Below are positions 59,505 through 64,000 of a stretch of 64,000 nt of DNA, one piece after another. Source of the DNA: Streptomyces sp. NBC_00483. GTDB lineage: Bacteria > Actinomycetota > Actinomycetes > Streptomycetales > Streptomycetaceae. A program made the translations under genes and the position numbers. The stretch spans positions 4,774,001 through 4,838,000 of the forward strand of contig NZ_CP107880.1 in the NCBI RefSeq assembly GCF_036013745.1, in the 5' to 3' direction. Position 1 is the stretch's first letter. Every line of letters starts with the position of its first letter. The notes beneath the pieces were generated by a model. That model was given only the letters and a program-made list of their open reading frames with translations. It did not search any database and was not told the DNA's origin.

Positions 59505-60790
59505 GTGCGATCCTCGACAATCTTCTCGGCGTCTTTGACGCGAAGGCGTCCGGACATGAGCTGGGGGAGGAGGATGTCTCGGAGGGCGGCGAGGGTCAGC
59601 GTCTCCGCCAGGGCCTGGTCAGCTTGCTCCTCCAGTGCCTCGAGCTTGGGGCGGAGTTGCTGCTGCCGCGTCCTATTAGGCAGGGTGATCTCCAGGCCAC
59701 CAAGTTGAGCGCGGCGAAGCTCAGTTTGGCCAGTACTTCCCTCGCCCATCGCCTCGATCTCAGGCTGAGCACGGAGCAACGCAAACCCAGCACAGACCGG
59801 GTCTACACGCGCTTCGTCAAAGCGCACGATCGTAATGTGGGAGTCGACGGTAGCCGCATCATCAGAAGTCCACAGTGCGACTCGACCGAGGGTCCCGACG
59901 CCCGTCGAATTGACTAGTACGTCGTTTCGATGGAGCAGCTTCGGAGCCTTTACCTTCTCACGTAGCGTGCGGCGTGCAGGGCCCAGGTTCACACGGCCAT
60001 CACGGATGCATTTCTGATTCAGGACTACAAGAGATTCGCAAGATTCTGAATACTTTGGGGCAACTCCCCGAGTTAGTACGTTTGATACGGATGCGACGTC
60101 GACTTGCGCGAGGTCGCCCGCAAGCGAGGAACGAGCAAAGAGGGTCAACCCAAGTTGACGAGCCGCGGTTGCGATGCGCTCATTGACGGCGATCTTGTCA
60201 TCCAAAGATCCGAGCACGGAGACGATCCGATCCTGCTCTCCGCGACTGGGGATGCACACGTGGAAGGCTTTTGCCTCGGGGTAGTAAACAGTCTGGTGGG
60301 TTGTTCCATGCGCGAACCGCCGGACGGAGTCCTGCTCCATGACCAGGATGTAGTGAAGGTAGCGAGATGAAATCTGCGGCCCGCATACCCAGTTGATGAA
60401 ATCCTGGCTCGTCGCCATTGGAACACCCATGGTGACCACATAGCCCACCGATGCCGTTCGAGACAGGCAAACAGTACCGGCGGGAAGCAATCGTGCGGAT
60501 GAGTTGTCCAGGCCGTCCTGCGTGATCGTTTGCAGGGTGGATGTAATGACTCGCCCATGATTTCCGGTCGCATCCTTGATGCCGATCCATGGGACGTCAC
60601 CATCCCAGTACTCGGCGTGCCGACGGCTTGGAGTATGACCACTCTCCAGACGGGCAATGTCTGACAACGGAGTCCAGATAAAGCCCGAAGGTGACGGAAT
60701 GCTGGGTTTGCCGACGCTCAATGCCCACTTACCAGGGATGATCCCGGTTGTGGCGGCGCGTCCGCCCGTAGTTGTACTGGTCCTAGCCAT
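59501..60790 (-). CDS. hsdS: Type I restriction enzyme, HsdS specificity subunit
   Basis: 429 residues from the ATG at 60790, which overlaps hsdM by 8 bp. First recognition domain: DIARLESGHTPSRRHAEYWD with the typical VPWIGIKDATGN; central spacer with QDRIVSVLGSLDDKIAVNER; second domain ending GGLEITLPNRTRQQQL; C-terminal spacer ALRDILLPQLMSGRLRV. This two-domain structure recognises a bipartite DNA site. It is coupled to both neighbours. Confidence 0.95.
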   Translation of the reverse strand: MARTSTTTGGRAATTGIIPGKWALSVGKPSIPSPSGFIWTPLSDIARLESGHTPSRRHAEYWDGDVPWIGIKDATGNHGRVITSTLQTITQDGLDNSSARLLPAGTVCLSRTASVGYVVTMGVPMATSQDFINWVCGPQISSRYLHYILVMEQDSVRRFAHGTTHQTVYYPEAKAFHVCIPSRGEQDRIVSVLGSLDDKIAVNERIATAARQLGLTLFARSSLAGDLAQVDVASVSNVLTRGVAPKYSESCESLVVLNQKCIRDGRVNLGPARRTLREKVKAPKLLHRNDVLVNSTGVGTLGRVALWTSDDAATVDSHITIVRFDEARVDPVCAGFALLRAQPEIEAMGEGSTGQTELRRAQLGGLEITLPNRTRQQQLRPKLEALEEQADQALAETLTLAALRDILLPQLMSGRLRVKDAEKIVEDRT

Positions 60791-62405
60791 CGAGGGCCCC
60801 CAACTGTTCCCGAACCGTCTTCTCAAGCTCCGCCGACTGCTCGAACAGCCCGAACAGCTCCTTCGTCAGCGTGGAGATCCGTGCCGCCACAGCCTCCGCG
60901 TCCTCCTCCTCTGTCTCGACTGCCCCTACGTACCGCCCCGGCGTCAGCACGTACCCATGCTCACGGATAGTGACCAGGTCGGCCGAGAAGCAGAACCCCG
61001 CCTCATCCGCGTACGTCAGCCCAGCCTTCCGCGCCGACGCCGTCCCCCGCCACGCGTGATATGTGTCGGCGATCTTCGCGAGGTCGGCCTCTGTCAGGAA
61101 CCGTTCCGTCCGGTCCACCATCTCGCCCATGTTCCGCGCGTCGATGAAGAGGATCTCGCCTCGCCGGTCGTCCAGACGCTTCGCACCCTGCGGCGTCTTG
61201 TCCTTGGCCAGGAACCACAGGCAGGCCGGGATCTGTGCCGTACGGAACAACTGCGACGGCATGGCGACCATGCACGCCACCAGATCGGCCTCGACCAGAG
61301 CCTGCCTGATCTCGCCCTCGCCACTGGACTGCGAGCTCATCGACCCGTTCGCCAGGACAATGCCGGCGGTCCCCCGCTCTCCCAGCTTGGAAATCATGTG
61401 CTGGAGCCACGCGTAGTTGGCGTTGTTCTTCGGCGGGACGCCGTGCCGCCACCTCGGGTCGCCCTCGTCCCTCGCCCACTCCTTGATATTGAAGGGCGGG
61501 TTGGCCATAACGAAGTCGGCCTTGAGGTCAGGGTGCTTGTCGTCGGCGAAGGTGTCACCCCAACGGGCGGCAAGGTTACCGTCGATGCCGTGAATGGCGA
61601 GGTTCATCTTGGCCAGGCGCCAGGTGCGCTCGTTGAGCTCCTGACCATAGACAGCGATGTCCGCCTTGTGGCCGCGCCCTTGATGCGCCTCGATAAACTT
61701 TGCCGCTTGGACGAACATGCCACCCGAGCCGCAAGCCGGGTCGTACACACGCCCCTCGTACGGTTCCAGAATCTCGACGATCAGCCGGACCACCGACTGT
61801 GGCGTGTAGAACTCACCGGCCCGTTTGCCCTCGGCCCGCGCGAAGTTGCCGAGGAAGTACTCGTACACCTCACCCAGCACGTCCTGTGCCGGCTTGTCGC
61901 CGCTGCCACCGAAGCGGGCGTCGCTGATGAGGTCGACGAGTTCGCCGAGACGCTTCTGGTCGACGTTGTCGCGGTTGAAGATCTTCGGCAGGACGCCCGT
62001 GAGCGAGGCGTTCTCGCGCATGACGGCGTCCATCGCGTCGTCGAGGAGCTTGCCGACGCCCTGGCTCTTGGCGTGAGTGGCGATCCACGTCCAGCGGGCG
62101 GTCTCCGGTACCCAGAAGACGTGGGCGCCGGTGTACTCATCCTGGTCCTCCAGGAAGTCGGCCATCCGGTCCTCGCCGATGCCGGCATCGGCGAGTTCCA
62201 CGGCGAGTTCGGAGCGGCGCTCCTCGAAGGCGTCGGAGACGTACTTCAGGAAGATCAAGCCGAGGACGAACTCCTTGTACTGCGCGGCGTCAATGGAACC
62301 GCGCAGCTTGTCGGCGGCCTTCCACAGAATCGCCTGAATCTCCCTGGCGGTGGAGGCGCTGAACAACTCCGCCTGTTCGGTCGGTTTTTTCGTAGCGGTA
62401 GCCAT
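60783..62405 (-). CDS. hsdM: Type I restriction enzyme, HsdM methylase subunit
   Basis: 540 residues from the ATG at 62405; a TTG at 62426 overlapping the previous stop (TTGA) is possible. N-terminal helical domain (ILWKAADKLRGSIDAAQYKE), then SAM-binding motif I DPACGSGGMF (222-229 core) and catalytic NPPF (302-305). All expected N6-adenine methylase motifs are intact. It methylates host sites and forms the core of the complex with HsdS and HsdR. Confidence 0.97.
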   Translation of the reverse strand: MATATKKPTEQAELFSASTAREIQAILWKAADKLRGSIDAAQYKEFVLGLIFLKYVSDAFEERRSELAVELADAGIGEDRMADFLEDQDEYTGAHVFWVPETARWTWIATHAKSQGVGKLLDDAMDAVMRENASLTGVLPKIFNRDNVDQKRLGELVDLISDARFGGSGDKPAQDVLGEVYEYFLGNFARAEGKRAGEFYTPQSVVRLIVEILEPYEGRVYDPACGSGGMFVQAAKFIEAHQGRGHKADIAVYGQELNERTWRLAKMNLAIHGIDGNLAARWGDTFADDKHPDLKADFVMANPPFNIKEWARDEGDPRWRHGVPPKNNANYAWLQHMISKLGERGTAGIVLANGSMSSQSSGEGEIRQALVEADLVACMVAMPSQLFRTAQIPACLWFLAKDKTPQGAKRLDDRRGEILFIDARNMGEMVDRTERFLTEADLAKIADTYHAWRGTASARKAGLTYADEAGFCFSADLVTIREHGYVLTPGRYVGAVETEEEDAEAVAARISTLTKELFGLFEQSAELEKTVREQLGALDG

Positions 62406-62422
62406 AGGGAATATCGTCTCTT

Positions 62423-64000
62423 TCAATCGTCGGTTCCGGGGAGATTCTGGAGGGTGAGCGTGCCGTCTGCGATACCAGCGGCGGTAAGGCGGGCCAAGTC
62501 GTCGAGAGCGGCGGACTGCTCCCGCAAGAGGTGCGCGCGGGTCTCGATCTCCGCGAGCATGACGTCGAAGCGCTCGGCCTCGCGTCGGCTCAGGTCGGGT
62601 ATGAGGAGGTCTTCGATGCCCCGCGAGGCCCGCACCGCGCCGCTGGTACGCGCATACTCGGCGGCTGCCGCCCGCAGTAGAGCCGCCAGCACCCGTGGCA
62701 GCACCGGCGGATCGGCATCTGGGTGGACCCGGAGAATGCGGGCTGGGGCTGCCACCAGGGACAGGCCCTCTTCGTCGACGTAGGCACCGAAGCGAGGGCT
62801 CGTTGTGACGACTATGTCTCCCGGCTCGGTGAACAGGGCGTGTTCGTATCCGGTGAGGAGTACTCCGCGATCGATGCGGCGGCCGCCCGGAGGCGCGATA
62901 CCGAGGACCTCGTCGGGCGTGAGCACCGTGTAGTGACCGTCTGTCGTGAGGTGCTCGTGGGCGAAACGGTGCCCAGGGCGGCGGCGTAATCGTCGATCGT
63001 CGAGGAGACGGCGGACGGTGGTGCGCCGCACCGGCTGGTCGTCGGGGCGCAGCACGGCCTGGACGCTCAGTGCCGTGCGCAGGTCGGTACGCTGCCCGGC
63101 CTGCTCGTGCAACTCCGTCAGGCGCTGCTCCAGGGCGCTGATGCGGACCGGACGCTCGATGACGTCTCGGGTGTAGCGGGCCATGGGCGGGCGGTGCTGG
63201 GTGGTGAAGGCGGCGCCCGGCCGATCGTTGAGGTCCTTTGCGGGCACGATCACCGCATGGCGGGGTTCGTGCCGGCGGTCACCGAGCCAGGTAGCGGCGC
63301 GCCAGATGGCGATGTCCTCGGCGAGCGCGTCAAGGACCGTTTCGGTGAGCGGCTGCGCGGAGTAATCGGCGAGGAGGACCAGGCCCGTGCGGTGTTCCGC
63401 CGAGGTGCGGGCCAGCACCCAGAGGGCGGTGCGGTAGCCGGGACGGTAGGGAAACGCACCGTCGGGGAGGCTTACCGTGGCCTTGAGCAAACCGTCCCGG
63501 AGGAAAGACCGGCGCAGGCGATCGGCCTCGCTGTGCCGGGGTAGCGGGCGGACGAGTACGTCGGCGGGGCCGAGGACGACCGCTGTGGAACCTTCGTCGA
63601 GATAGTCGGTGAGTGCCTGCACCTGTTCCAGGACGGCCTGCGGGCTGCGGTTCTCCGCCGGTTCGTAGGGGAGGACAGAGACCAGCAGATGGGGGTATCC
63701 CCAGTCGTCGACAGGCAGGTCCTCCCCCTCAGTTACGCCGAGGTCGAACTCGTTCACTCCTCGGACGAGCATCCGACGGCGGACCAGGCGAGCCCGCACC
63801 GGGTCGGAGTCAGCGGCGAGGTAGGTGTGGCCGGAGCCCTCGGCGGACCGGGCGTGCAGCGCGGCGAGCAAGTCGCCAGAGCAGGCATACGGGGTGGCGA
63901 CGACGGAGCCTTCTTGAAGAGTGCCGACGCCGGACAGGGCCGCGAGGGCGCATACCACCGCCGGGGTGGGCTCGTCGGCTGCCAGGTCGTGGGAGCCGAG
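62423..64000 (-). CDS. Degenerate methylase/specificity-like protein upstream of hsdM (partial)
   Basis: At least 525 residues; the frame is open to the window edge, so the start is outside. The first half follows the N6-methylase domain order, with ATPYACSGDLLAALHA at motif I and HLLVSVLPYEPAENRS where NPPF should be, then TVSLPDGAFPYRPGYRTALW as in HsdM. The second half resembles a specificity domain (TPDEVLGIAPPGGRRIDRGV, IEDLLIPDLSRREAERFDVM). The catalytic NPPF is absent, so methylation is unlikely. It is coupled to hsdM by TTGA or an 18-bp gap. Confidence 0.7.
   Translation of the reverse strand, partial: LGSHDLAADEPTPAVVCALAALSGVGTLQEGSVVATPYACSGDLLAALHARSAEGSGHTYLAADSDPVRARLVRRRMLVRGVNEFDLGVTEGEDLPVDDWGYPHLLVSVLPYEPAENRSPQAVLEQVQALTDYLDEGSTAVVLGPADVLVRPLPRHSEADRLRRSFLRDGLLKATVSLPDGAFPYRPGYRTALWVLARTSAEHRTGLVLLADYSAQPLTETVLDALAEDIAIWRAATWLGDRRHEPRHAVIVPAKDLNDRPGAAFTTQHRPPMARYTRDVIERPVRISALEQRLTELHEQAGQRTDLRTALSVQAVLRPDDQPVRRTTVRRLLDDRRLRRRPGHRFAHEHLTTDGHYTVLTPDEVLGIAPPGGRRIDRGVLLTGYEHALFTEPGDIVVTTSPRFGAYVDEEGLSLVAAPARILRVHPDADPPVLPRVLAALLRAAAAEYARTSGAVRASRGIEDLLIPDLSRREAERFDVMLAEIETRAHLLREQSAALDDLARLTAAGIADGTLTLQNLPGTDD

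Larger units (their letters stand above)
48788..64000. mobile_element. Element 2: integrated defence-carrying element in the aminotransferase gene (right end outside window)
   Basis: The left boundary is where the host aminotransferase loses homology to its family and to the complete copy 3.2 kb downstream. From here to the window edge no backbone gene appears; instead there are two sets of type I restriction-modification genes, small zinc-binding proteins and a conserved unknown gene. No integrase is found inside the window, so it is expected near the far end. As I recall, phage TG1 also uses an aminotransferase (dapC) gene as its attB; the exact crossover here looks different. Confidence 0.75.

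Noticed and set aside
60657..62783. A 708-codon plus-strand open frame over hsdM
   Set aside because: It is opposite the intact hsdM frame with all methylase motifs; the composition is typical of an antisense shadow in high-GC DNA.
1..64000. tRNA genes as possible integration sites
   Set aside because: No cloverleaf-like sequence was recognised at either element boundary, and the split protein genes explain both insertions.

Overview
The window is high-GC, with gene families, GTG/TTG starts and codon use typical of Streptomyces. No rRNA or tRNA gene is visible. The chromosomal backbone is 1-9430, 40113-48790 and nothing else. It carries an ABC permease end, a two-component system with a P450, a kynurenine-type tryptophan catabolic set (formamidase-like hydrolase, kynU, kynA), then fba, pyrE, an aldose epimerase, a CoxG-like membrane protein, a spermidine-synthase-like protein and a DUF2617 gene. 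Two backbone intergenic regions (5.9-7.1 kb and 44.2-45.0 kb) are packed with GC-rich degenerate repeats that share a 28-30 bp motif.

Two integrated elements interrupt this backbone, and both appear to use the same trick. Element 1 (about 9428-40115, 30.7 kb) has split a DUF3151 gene: codons 1-91 are at 40385-40113 and the last 46 codons plus stop are at 9427-9287. Removing the element rejoins them in frame at a shared GAG codon. The element's ends carry a perfect 9-bp inverted repeat (TGGCGGAAG at 9440 and CTTCCGCCA at 40102) that would flank the core of the reconstructed attP. Its large serine integrase sits by the right end, divergent from an intact but diverged DUF3151 copy in which the GAG target codon is GAC. 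Element 1 also carries a relaxase, MobC, DUF2637 protein, DnaB-like ATPase and XRE regulator (a mobilisable core with no FtsK/TraB-type pump seen). Its cargo is a fluoride riboswitch-crcB-DUF190-crcB operon, an alkylsulfatase, a sensor/kinase/regulator operon, and many decayed gene and IS fragments.

Element 2 starts at about 48790, inside a class I/II aminotransferase gene cut after its GWKVGWV segment, and runs off the right edge of the window. It carries a complete aminotransferase copy (52014-53177) as the last gene of an operon with a small membrane protein, a type I methylase and a specificity subunit. Beyond this lie small zinc-binding proteins, a conserved 418-aa protein of unknown function, and a full type I restriction-modification operon (hsdM-hsdS-hsdR) preceded by an M/S-like protein that appears to lack a functional methylase motif.

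The most interesting observation is therefore two independent integrations into conserved protein-coding genes less than 9 kb apart on the backbone, each accompanied by a replacement copy of the broken gene.
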